Source: Grammothele lineata (taxonomy: Eukaryota; Basidiomycota; Agaricomycetes; Polyporales; Polyporaceae). Taken from it: a stretch of 64,000 nucleotides of DNA. Position 1 is the first letter of the stretch, and each line of letters opens with the position of its first letter. The stretch spans positions 186,001 to 250,000 of the forward strand of contig NDFF03000316.1 of NCBI GenBank assembly GCA_002150815.3. Direction: 5' to 3'. Both the position numbers and the translations under genes were made by a program. Of this stretch, positions 48,101 to 58,103 are shown piece after piece. The notes under the pieces are model-generated. The model saw nothing but the letters and a program-made list of their open reading frames with translations, had not been told where the DNA came from and searched no databases.

Positions 48101-49466
48101 AAGGTCGGCGTCGTCCCCGTCTGCGAGGGCGCGGGCGTTGTCGCCTTCGCGCGCTGCGTATTCGCAGCCTGTACCCGGGCAGCCTCCTCACCACCCGCAC
48201 AACCACCAGCACCCCCAGCACCCCCATCACACCCACCACAACCACAACCACAACCACCACCGCGCCGCCCCCCCGCTCGACATCGACATCCGCGCCATCT
48301 CCTCGCACGCCCAGGCCGAAGCGCTCGTCCAGCGCGCGCAGAAGAGCATACTCGACATGCAGCTCTCCGCCGTCGACCTCGAGCTCCCTCCTCTCGGGAG
48401 CGGCAGTGGTAGTAATGGCCCTCCCACTGGCGCGCTCGCGAGCGCGAGCGCAGGCGGGGGTACGGGTGCAGTGGGGAGGACGCCGTTGAGCGCGCGGTTG
48501 GCTGCGTATGGGGAGAGTTTGGCGATCGAGAGGCGGTTTAAGGAGATGGAAGAGAAAGAGAGGGGACGGGAGTGGGAGGTTGGCGTTGGCGCTGGGGGGT
48601 GGGTGGAGAGCCCGACGACGCCCAGCCAGAGCCAGAGTCACAGTGTGGCGAGGAGGCTGAGGCCGCGACAGTCGGAGGGCGCGGTGAGGAAGTTTAGTCT
48701 TGAGGAGAGGCCGGGTGGGGGGTATGGCGGGTCGGTGCTCGCGCCCGCCCCAAGGCAGAGGAAGCAGAGGCGGCCGCATACTGCAGATAGTGAGTCCCAT
48801 CCGATCGCTGACCGTAGAGCGCACACACTGACGACGCGTGCGCGCGCACGTACAGGCGACACCGGCCCCCAGTCCCCAGGATTCCTCAAGCCCGTCTCCC
48901 CAGGGCACAAGCCGACGCTCTCTGGAAGCGCGATCCCCACTGGACCCACGCGCGTCTCCCCCAGCACGGAGCGGACGACGTTCGCTCGGCCTTCGCGTTC
49001 TATCCCGCTCCTCACCGCCCCGTCTGCCCCGCGTATCGTACGCTCGCGCACGCCCGACCCCGAGCTCGAGCCGCACAGTCCCCTCGCGCCTTCGCCCACG
49101 CGCACCCGCGGAGGCGGCGGGGATCTCGAATTTGGGGCGCCCCTGGGACGCGTGTCGACTGCGCCCCCGCGCCACGCCAGCCCGGACATCGTCACTCAGC
49201 GCACGCTCAGCGAACAAGAACGCGAACGCGCGCGCGCGAACAAGCTCATGAAGATGGGGCTGCTCGCGCACGACGCGACCCTCGGCCGCGCGGGCTCGCC
49301 ATATGGGCACGCGCGGAACGGAGGCGGCAGCGCAGGTGGGGCTGGGGTGGCTGCGGGGGGAGGCGGGGGGCTGGGTGGCGGAGCGGGTATGGGCGGGGGA
49401 GGGGCGGGGAGGAGGGGGTTCGGGGGGTTCAAGGGGTTCGTGCAGACGCTCAAGGGCAAGTCGTGA
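45161..49466 (+). CDS. Large ankyrin-repeat protein with disordered tail
   Basis: Four exons give 1349 residues: 45161-45218, 45310-45499, 45599-48789, 48856-49466. Ankyrin repeats occupy about residues 21-160: HLGLHSAAATGDLGLVTYAL, DGVLPLHVACSGGHDIIVRLL, then GATPLHFAAANGHEAVVLTLL. These are protein-binding folds. The remaining ~1190 residues are mostly low-complexity Ser/Pro/Gly/Arg, with an ERERERER run (about 46465), a Gln/His run (about 46900), an acidic EEEEEEDDDF run (about 47385), a His/Asn-rich stretch (48190-48265) and a short conserved-looking helix ISSHAQAEALVQRAQKSI. The 66-nt intron at 48790-48855 has good splice sites but is also open and in frame, so it could be retained. Partners and role are unknown. 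Confidence 0.88.
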
Positions 49467-51148
49467 GCTGAGCTGCGCGTTCGTCTTTCGTCGTCTTCCT
49501 CGCCATCTCGTCCGGTCAAGGCACCTTTCTTGTCCGCCGCTCGTTACTCAACGCAACTGCGTCGATGTACACTCGAGCGGCGTCGCCGTGCCGCTCGTCA
49601 TCGCGCACATCGTCGCTCTTTCCTTGTCGCCGTCATCTTCGCCATCGTCATCATCGTTATCATCTTGCACCACGGGCTCCGCTCACCGCGCCGTTGTACT
49701 CATCTGATTATCTATTGTCGAATGCACCCCTTCCTCATCCCCATCCCCGTCCCTCTCTGCATCTGCTTGTCACCACCACCGTTGCCACTTTCGTTCACTC
49801 TACCCCGATTTTACCCCCATGCCCGTCCGTACCCTTTCCATGGTTCCGCCTCGTCTCACATCTTGGGAGGAAGGGATGTACAAGTATCCATGCCCGCTGA
49901 TTCTCTTTTCCCTTTCTCGTTCCGTCCACCTGTCTATATCCATCCCGCGTGTATCCGATATGTCCCATCCCCGCTCGCTCGCTTGCTCGTTCGCTTGCCA
50001 TCCACTGTTGTGTCTCCGCTCGTGTGTTTATTACGTTCTAACCGGTTTATGTATCGCATCTGTCCTTGCACCACCACCACCACCAGTCCGCGCCCGGTTC
50101 GCGTCGTGTATCTATCCGTCATTCTGTTCGTTCGTTCGTCTGTTCGTTTGTTGGCATCGTGATCTTCAAGTGCACCGTCTCCGTGATTCGGTTCGTTCGC
50201 TCGTTTAAGTTCGTCGCGTCGGTGACGTCGTAGTTCCGGTACATGCAGTGTATCAGTACAGGTACGTACGCTCGGTACCTACAACCACCATCGTTATTAT
50301 CACTATCAGTTCTCTGGCGAATTTGGTCTGTGGCTGCACGGAAGTCGAAATCGGGTACGCACCACTGTCGTTGGGCGGTGCGAGCTCGCTGTCGACTATT
50401 GAGCCTTTGCCTTCCTGCACGCAGCCGCGTGCTCGTTCCAAGCCGAACATCAGCAGGTAAGTTCTCGTCGCGCGTACCTGAGCGACGTTAACTCAACTCT
50501 CTTGCTCCGCGAAGCTGGTGCACGCGCGCGTCCCCTGTCTATCATGATACGTACCAATGCGCGTTTCCTCGTGTTCCTCCGATGCGCACAGATGTCCATA
50601 CGCCGTTTTGGAGTATCGCCCGAGTGACGTGACGCCGACTGTCTTCTCTGGGGGCTCTTACGCGCGAAGGATTGTCTTCGCTCGACATGGTCCTGCGTGC
50701 CTCTCACCGTCACCAACTTCGCGCGCGCGCGCGATTAGTGGTAACATGCACGGACACCTGTAGGGAGAACTCGGGTGATGGGCTCATCAACGACGGTGTC
50801 GCAGCGCCCGTACCATCCATAATTGCCCGCCGAATATGTCCAGTGAGGGGTTTGACAAGGTTGAAAGGCATAGCACGCACCATCATCACGAGCGTGTTTT
50901 CCACGATGATCTTCTGCTGTGGGCGGTGTTGCCCCTGCGCGCGCGGCACTTCTAAGAACCGAGTTGCAATGATACATGTGGTGGGCTTCCATGGCTTGCT
51001 CCACCGATGTGCCCTTCTTAGCGCGGCGTATCCCCTCCTTATTAACGACCGTGGCATGGAGCGTCGACTGTCCCGGTATACTACCTCGGCTAAACCCGCC
51101 TTCCCGAGCCCCATCCCTTTGTCTACCCGCTCACCATCTGCAGTCCTC
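49467..51148. other. C/T-rich 3' flank and promoter region
   Basis: From 49500 to 50250 the sequence is strongly pyrimidine-biased with TCGTC and CATC runs, like the block at 14600-15700. From 50250 to 51148 no coding exon could be supported; it holds the promoter of DUF6533 gene C. Confidence 0.5.
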
Positions 51149-52871
51149 ATGACATCACTACCACCCGATGCTCTAGCGGAGCTCATATCGTTTCAGAATA
51201 CCGTGTGAGTAGAATCTTAGCTAGTCCTTGTACTGCACTCTGTTGTAATTGTGTTGTACTAACATAGCTGTATAACGTTTGTCAAAGAATCACTGAATCC
51301 TACGTGGAGACTGTTATCATAGGCATGCCCAAATATCCGTCCTCCTCAGACTCAGACTCGAGCGCTGACTACTGATTCAGCATTACTTTCCTACGAGTGG
51401 TTCATCAATCTTGGGAGCGAGGTGGACTTGTTCTGGAGGAGGAAGGCTGGTCTCGCAACATGCTTGTTCCTCCTCAGCAGTTATCTTCCTCTCGTTTGGC
51501 AGGTTTTCGCTTTTGTGAGCGAGCCTCTATCTACGAGTGAACAGGTGGGTCAAGATTATAGCATAAGTTATTACCATGCATTTGACCTTTGTACTAGAGG
51601 TACGCACGTTCCCCCAAGCCATATCAGCCACGGCATGTGCTCATTAAGTATTTCGTTGGAAGCTGCACTGCGACTAATGTGTCAAGTGAGGTCTTGGAGC
51701 TCTTACAATATCTACCATGGGCGTGTGCGTATATCCTTGCCTCACGCGTTTAGGTCATAATGTCTATCCAGTGCTCTCAAGCCTCAGAGTATATGTCACC
51801 TCGCGGAAGCAGTACTACTTAGCTATGATAGTTGGAATTCTGTCAATGTCTCCCATCATCGTGAACCTCGTTCGTAAAGTAGCAACTGAGTTATTGACTC
51901 GAATCATCTTTGCTGATAGTCTCATAGGTCAATCTCCACTGGCAGCGGTCTGAGATAGATTTCACAGGATGTGAAAATATCGAAAATATATCCTATTCAG
52001 ATCTTCTCATGTGAGCTCCAATCGTTCTGAAACCTATTTAACTCGAACCATATTGACCTTACATTTGGCAGCCGTAAGAATGAACAATTCCAATAAATAG
52101 ATTTTGGTCACTGAAATGGCCCCAGTGGTTATTGCTTCTCGTGTTCCCCTCATAGTAGCCGACACCCTTGTAATCGGCGCAACTTGGCTTAACCCTTCCA
52201 TCAGATCTGGAGCCTTGGTTAACATGAGAGATAACCGCATACCGTCTTTTTCGAGACTCCTTCTCGTCGATGGTGCGCACTCATTCACGAACGATCAGCT
52301 TTGGACTACTCGCTGAATAATTCCAGGAACAATCTACTTTCTGTGAGAAGCATCAGGAAGGATGAGTAGAGACAAATATTAACTCAAAGATATGCTATTC
52401 AGAATCCTCGCCGTACTAAATGCCCTGCAGCTCATATTTAATTTGCTCTCCGTAAGGATACCTTTACGAGATCTTTGATTAACAGCACTCACTGTTCTTT
52501 GTTCATTGCAGATAGCTGGTACTGTGGGTGGACCTGGAGGATATGTTTCACACTTTGTGGAGCTGTACGAAGTTTCGCTCCTTTTGTTCTTTCTCGCAAC
52601 CACTGACATCTATTAATGCTGTTTCGCAACCAGTATGACAGCTATCCTCGCACCACGCTTCCTGCCCAGTCTCCAGAGTGTAAGGTTACGCACTGAAGGA
52701 GGCGGGGAGTCGAGCTTCTCACAGGCCAGTTCGCTGTCGTTCATGCGGGAAAGCACCGGCAGGCTTGGTTCTATCGGAAGTGTCCTACAACCTCAGGACT
52801 TCTGGCCAGATGATCAGGAAGAGATGGAGGATCGACCAAGTGTGAGTGCCGACGAGCAGGACGGAATATAG
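51149..52871 (+). CDS. DUF6533 seven-transmembrane protein, gene C
   Basis: Thirteen exons give 334 residues: 51149-51204, 51288-51322, 51381-51544, 51598-51599 (2 nt), 51663-51724, 51772-51869, 51928-52010, 52072-52073 (2 nt), 52126-52272, 52327-52342, 52403-52451, 52512-52564, 52634-52871. The DUF6533 domain reads LLSYEWFINLGSEVDLFWRR and CLFLLSSYLPLV. Further segments are LLQYLPWA, LSSLRVYVTSR, YLAMIVGILSMSPIIV, LIVADTLVIGATWLN and, in the tail, LGSIGSVLQPQDFW. Eleven of thirteen exon lengths equal those of gene B, and twelve equal those of gene A. Intron 2 is GC-AG; intron 5 uses a weak donor, GTTCGT. It is A/T-rich like A and B. The function is unknown; a membrane sensor is plausible. 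It converges with the quinone oxidoreductase, 247 bp between stops. Confidence 0.85.
51598..51599 (+). other. Microexon 1 (AG) of DUF6533 gene C
   Basis: The sequence reads GTACTAG, AG, GTACGC. It joins phase-0 exon 3 (ending GAA CAG) to C TGC as AGC TGC. Flanking introns are 53 and 63 nt. Uniquely among A-D, retaining the 63-nt intron would stay in frame and open here. Confidence 0.7.
52072..52073 (+). other. Microexon 2 (CC) of DUF6533 gene C
   Basis: The sequence reads TTGGCAG, CC, GTAAGA. It joins AT to TG GTT as ATC CTG GTT (Ile-Leu-Val). Flanking introns are 61 and 52 nt. Leaving it out or retaining the 52-nt intron breaks the frame. Confidence 0.7.
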
Positions 52872-53118
52872 CGCAGCTGTACTTATGAGCCAAACATGGC
52901 GGAGGCGACGGAGATGGAACCGATTGTGCATGAGAGAATGGTGGATGCCGTGTAGAAGGAACTACTACTGCGTGTTGGAACACGTTTCGTCACTCTCGGG
53001 CTGTTGTGGTTGGGGGAATACATCATTAGTCAATCTCGTCGATATCACTGCTGGTAGAAACCGTTCGCGGATATCCTGAATCGCTTTCCGGACTCCACTA
53101 CCCGCATCTACCACAAGT

Positions 53119-54465
53119 CTACGTAAACTTGAGGACCATCTTCCCCGCTGATGTCCCCCCAACCATCGCCTCTTGCGCCTTGCGCACGCCTTCGGGCGTA
53201 AATGGAAGCTCAGCCTGAATGTGAGTCTTAAGCGAACCGTTCGCGACGTGCGCAAATAACTCGGCCATGTATGCGCCGCCCTTCTTCGCGTCTCGCAAAT
53301 AGTTCCAGACTCTGCCGAAGAAATACGAATTCATGACGCCATCGTCGCTCGCGGGTGAACGCCTGAAGTGAGAGCAATTCGGACTACTTACGATGGGTGC
53401 ACGAACTTGATGTTCTTCTCGAGAAGCTTCTCCGGGGGAAACGGTTCGATACGCCCCGAAATTATGCCAAAAGAGACAATCGTGCCGCAGTACCCCACTA
53501 CCTTGAGGTTAGTTTCAAACCTGTCCCACGGCTGGTCAGTTTTCTAGGGCCAGAGCGTTGAAAATCGAGGTCGCCACACGCACATATCCTTGCCGACGCT
53601 GTCAAAGACTGCGTTGACGCCCGCCCCCTCGGTGATCTCCAGTACGCGCGAAATGACGTCCTCGCTCTTGTAGAGGATGACATGATCCACGCCGTACGTT
53701 TTTGCCAACGCGGCCTTTTCAGCCGTACTGGTCGTTCCGATGACGGTCCCACCGCGCGCTTTGATGAGTTGTGTGAAAAGCAAGCCGAGTCCACCAGCGA
53801 CGGTATGCACGAGGACGACATCTCCCGGCTGGACCTTGTAAGCCTGGTTGACGAAGGAGACCGCGGTCGCGCCTGCGGCGGGAGCGTTCGTCAGCCATGA
53901 GGACGTATGCTTACGTTTCGTGACACGGATAACTTACCTTGGGAGGTCACGGCTGCGCCTTCGCGCATGGAAACTTCGTCTGGAAGTGGGAAGACGGAGC
54001 GCCACTGCGCACATGCATACTCGGCGAACGCGCCTGGTCCCATCTGTAAGGCAATATGTATCAGCGCACTATCTCTCGAGCCGCGAAGCGCAAGACGACT
54101 GACTAGGACAACCCTGGAGCCTACTGTAAAACCACGTTCCTTGTACGAAACATCCCCGAGCACATCGGGATCCGTAGGGAGCGTGACAACGATTCCTGCT
54201 GCCTCGCGCCCCAGGGCAAGAGGCAGCGAAGTCTGAATAGGATATGCTCCGGATCGCTGAGCAGCGTCAATGAAGTTCGCGCCGGCATACTCAACCTAGA
54301 GCACATCGGATAAAACTCCGATTAGCACGACGGTGTCATAATGTAAAAAGGTCCCGATCGGCGTACCTTGACGAGGATTTCGGTGGGGCCTGGGGTCGGG
54401 ACAGGTAGCTCCAGTTGTTCTATGACGTCCAAACCCCCGATGGCGCGGATCCCAATGGCTTTCAT
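53119..54465 (-). CDS. NADPH:quinone oxidoreductase, zinc-free MDR family
   Basis: Six exons on the minus strand give 352 residues: 54465-54367, 54295-54104, 54043-53938, 53872-53584, 53520-53392, 53362-53119. The layout is that of zeta-crystallin/QOR enzymes, which reduce quinones with NADPH in the cytosol. Recognisable are VEYAGANFIDAAQRSGAYP, LPLALGREAAGIV, GAFAEYACAQW, the nucleotide loop AGGLGLL (158-164) after GDVVLVHTV, then AVFDSVGKD and the C-terminal GKMVLKF. No zinc-binding Cys cluster is present. An in-frame ATG at 54492 would add nine residues; I chose 54465 because homologues usually start near MKAI. It converges with DUF6533 gene C. Confidence 0.94.
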
Positions 54466-56268
54466 TGTAGAAGGTATATCTGAAGAAATCATAGTGATCA
54501 CAGGACCAGTTGGAAAGCAAACAAGAGAATAGGCTCGAGGATTGAATGCCGAGCACAGAGGAGGTCGATTGAGGGGACTTAATATTCGTTTGATTCTCCC
54601 CCTGTTCGGACGTGCATGCCGCTGCATCTGGGATGCCTGGTGACACGACTTGACGCCACGACCCACTTTCCCTCCGAATCTCAATGTCCAACGCCCAGCT
54701 CCAGGCCGCATGGAAAGAAACAAAACATGACACTGTAATAGAGCTGAGCGACTTACCGCGGCGCATCTTACAAAGCTGCTTGCTCATCCTTTGACGGCTC
54801 AAGGGAGACTGTCGATTTCAAAGGCCAGAACGCATGCGTGAACTGTGTTCTGAGCTGCGTATGCCAGCATGGCTGACTCCGTAATTCCCAGTTGGATCCA
54901 CGCGTCCAGCTGGCTGACATCGTTGCAAGAACAGAGAAGGAGACACCCGAGAACCACCCCGGAGCACGAATGGTGTATCTGAATTAAGTGTATTGGTGGT
55001 TGAGATGGAAGCCGGTGCGCGTGCGTCGCAGCGTGAACTGTCGACACCGCGAGCGGGAGTGCTATTTTTACGATGTTTAGGGCAGGTCTTTCACGTGGCC
55101 ACCATGGGCGCTATCTTAATTTCCGAGTCGCGCTTTCCTTGGCGCCCCTAGGACAAGCCTGTTTGATTCTTCGCCCATGTATCCGAAGCTCCAATCCGTA
55201 TGCACGACTGAGTTTTTCCGTCGGTCATCATTCACGTTCAGGTCTAGCTGACAGCTCGCTCGCCCCGCTCGTCAACAACCCCGTTCTACCCGTGGACTCA
55301 ACTCCGGGGCTATCGCGGTGCATGCTGGGGCTTGCTCGGTACCGGTATCGTAGAAGACCGGACGCGCGATGCGTGAACGCGAGAACGCTGAGTGCGACGA
55401 TGTGCTCAACGCGAAAGAACGCGCGATTTTTACCTTCTCGGGCGTGCTCGTGGTTATGGAGTTTCAACGGCTCCGGCTGGTTCTGAGCGCGTTGCTGACG
55501 TGCGCCACGTGGCAGTCCGTTCGACTTGATAGGTGAGTAACACAGTACAATACGACGATGAGGAGGTTTGGCTGACGTTGAAAACTAGTTTGTCAGTGCT
55601 TTACCGTCAGACGTCTCTCAAGCAAGGGGCATGCAGAGATCCCACCACCTGGCGGCGTGGCAGTCCGCGAAAATCACGCCGCTGCACAGGTTTTGGGCTG
55701 GGTGGCCAACAACCCGCACTCTCGGGGCGTTCTGCGCACATGGGTATGCGCAACCTTAACTCAATGACCCTCCTCGTCCAACGGTGGCAATGCATCACAA
55801 TGTCAAGATCTATCACCAGAAGCGGGTGGTGGACTCGGCCCGAGAGAGAGCGAAGACCAATTCCGCGCGCACCCACGGCAACACAAGGCTGGGATCTGCG
55901 CCCGTGCAGTGCCATCATCAATAGTCTCTCGCTACTCGGTTCCAGCCGATGGCCTCCGTCACGCCGCGCGGGGTGCCCTCAGTCTGAAGTGCCTGGAAGA
56001 CCCAGCGACAGTTGGTATGTCTGCCATCGCTCTGTCTCGGCGAAACTTCACCTTGGCCCCAGCCCCTGTCGCCCGGTTAAAATGGTACCTTGCGCTCGAC
56101 AACCAGCTCGGCCGATTCGCCGGTAGGAACTGCGACGGGGGCTCACAGCCGTCGCGCATCAAGCCGTGGCCGTAAAGCAAGACCAGCCGTTATATACCTG
56201 TTCGGTTTCGCTCATTGGTGTCGACGACACGCCCAAGAGCCGTCTCCATCATACTCGGTACACAGGCC
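54466..56268. other. Intergenic, divergent promoter of QOR and DUF6533 gene D
   Basis: No exon could be supported. A TATATA box at 56190-56196 serves gene D. Frames around 55533-56126 are open by composition only. Confidence 0.45.
56190..56196 (+). promoter_or_regulatory. TATA box of DUF6533 gene D
   Basis: TTATATA, 73-79 nt upstream of the start codon at 56269, a usual distance in this window. Confidence 0.55.
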
Positions 56269-58103
56269 ATGTCCTCTGAACTCGCGGAAGAGATCCAAGA
56301 GTTTGTAGCAGCTGTCGCGGATGCGTAAGTGTCTTGTATGACTTCACGTCACAGCACGCTAACGTCGTTCGTACAGACTTGTTGGCGACTATGTCACTGG
56401 CGCTATCTGTAGTGCGTATATCAATGTTCACCGTGGCACACAACGTACTGACGAACAGCATAGCGCTACTCGTGTATGAGTGGATCATCACGTTCGGCGA
56501 TGAGATCGATCTCTTTTGGAGGAAGAAGCCGACAGTCGCAATGTGCCTGTTTCTCCTGAACAAATACATCCCTCTGGTCTACTTCTTGACCTCGTACCCA
56601 CAAGAGTATGCCACAACTAACGAGGTACGTCTATGCCCGTACCAGAATGCCCTGAGACTCATCCCTTTCATCAGAGGTACATACCGCATCTCCTCGAGAG
56701 CGAGGTGGACGTTGATCGAACATTCCTCTCTTCGCCAGCTGCAACGCCTGGACTCTCTCGTCAATAGGTCTGGAAGCGCTACAATACGTACCGTGGGGAC
56801 GTGAGCAACTCCTCCTCCCCGTCCTCCTTGGTACCAATCTCACTTCTGCCTAGTGTTCTCTAGCCTGCGCGTGTACGCGGTTTCTGACAGGCGCCTCGAG
56901 CTTGCCATAGTGGTCGGCGTTTTGTCGACTGTCCCGATGGCGCTCAACTTGGTATGTTCCGTCGCTAGACAACGAAGATCATGCGGCCCTCCTGTTCTCA
57001 TCTGTTTTAACTGTAGACGAACTTCCATTGGGTCCATGGCGAAGTGGACCCGCCATTCGGGTGCGGGCCAATAGCAGTCACCCCGCTATCTCTTGCTCTC
57101 GCGTACGTTCATGTTCTTGGGCAATGCGAAACGCTTGAGACTGACGTTGTCCTAGATGTACGCTCTCTGCTATTGTTCACTCTGGTGGATCGCTGATCGC
57201 GGAACGACACACAGTCACGATCGCCTCGCGCGCGTCGCTGATCATCGCGGACTCGCTCGTGGTTGCTGCCACGTGGCTAAACGCTTCGGTGCGGACGGCG
57301 GGCTTCTCGGACGTTGGGGAGCGTTCGATACCATCGTTTGCAAGAGTAGTCCTCGTAGACGGTGAGCACACTCAGCATTGCAGATTGAACACATATTGAC
57401 GGCATGTAGGGTCAATATACTTTATGTGAGTTCCGAGCTGGAGTGAGGGGCGGGAACTACGGGGAGCTCATACGTGACCGTTGCTCGGCGCTAGGGTAAT
57501 GGTCGTGTTGAATACGCTGCACCTCCTATTCACCATACTCTCCGTACGTTCAACCAGTGCTACTTTCTGCTCGATGATGAAGGTAATGGGCTGACGTCAT
57601 CTCAACAGGTTGCGATCTCCACGGACTCAGGACCTACGAGCTACATCATCTCGTTCATCGAGCCGTACGCAGTGTTTCTATTTTCATCCGTTCCCGCAGT
57701 ACCACTAAGCCCGCCCATCGCTCACTTCAGAATGACCGCGATCCTTGTCTCCCGGTTTATGCTGAACCTTCAACGAGTAAAAGTTCGTTCTGCGCGGGGC
57801 GCGCAGTGTAGTGCCACTTTCGATGACCCGACGTTGCTCTCGTTCCGTGTCGACCCGGGCTTGCTGGGTTCGATCGGGTCGGTATTGCGACCTGCTGATC
57901 TGTGGCCGTCTAGCACGGACCGAGAAGCTGATGAACAAGTTCCGTCGATAGAGAGCTTTGATGTACGCAGAGGCGATACTTCTCCGAGCGACGAAGAGAA
58001 GGCGTCAGTACAGGCTTCCTCGCGGCCTAACGGAGTGGAGGAAGACCTGTCAGTGGATGCCGTTCTAATGGGGGTGGCGTCTCTGAGAGATGGCTCTGTG
58101 TAA
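56269..58103 (+). CDS. DUF6533 seven-transmembrane protein, gene D
   Basis: Thirteen exons give 379 residues: 56269-56324, 56377-56408, 56464-56624, 56675-56676 (2 nt), 56739-56800, 56854-56951, 57017-57102, 57156-57157 (2 nt), 57215-57361, 57410-57425, 57495-57543, 57609-57664, 57731-58103. The DUF6533 domain reads LLVYEWIITFGDEIDLFWRK and CLFLLNKYIPLV. Then come LEALQYVPWG, FSSLRVYAVSD, LAIVVGVLSTVPMAL, LIIADSLVVAATWLN and a tail with LGSIGSVLRPADLW. Exons 1, 5, 6, 9, 10 and 11 have exactly the lengths seen in A and C; exons 2, 3, 7 and 12 differ by multiples of three. Intron 2 uses GT rather than GC. It is GC-rich, unlike A-C, so it is either the older, less decayed copy or from a different composition background. 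Confidence 0.85.
56675..56676 (+). other. Microexon 1 (AG) of DUF6533 gene D
   Basis: The sequence reads TTCATCAG, AG, GTACAT. It joins phase-0 exon 3 (AAC GAG) to C TGC AAC as AGC TGC. Flanking introns are 50 and 62 nt; retaining the second one breaks the frame. Confidence 0.7.
57156..57157 (+). other. Microexon 2 (AT) of DUF6533 gene D
   Basis: The sequence reads GTCCTAG, AT, GTACGC. It joins GC to TC ACG as GCA TTC ACG. Flanking introns are 53 and 57 nt. Here retention of the 57-nt intron would also be open, so gene D alone could not prove this microexon; A, B and C do. Confidence 0.65.

Noticed and set aside
46199..49310. Long minus-strand and alternative-frame open stretches inside the ankyrin gene
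   Set aside because: Arg/Pro/Ser-rich shadow frames of a GC-rich coding exon; they have no splice partners and no domain.
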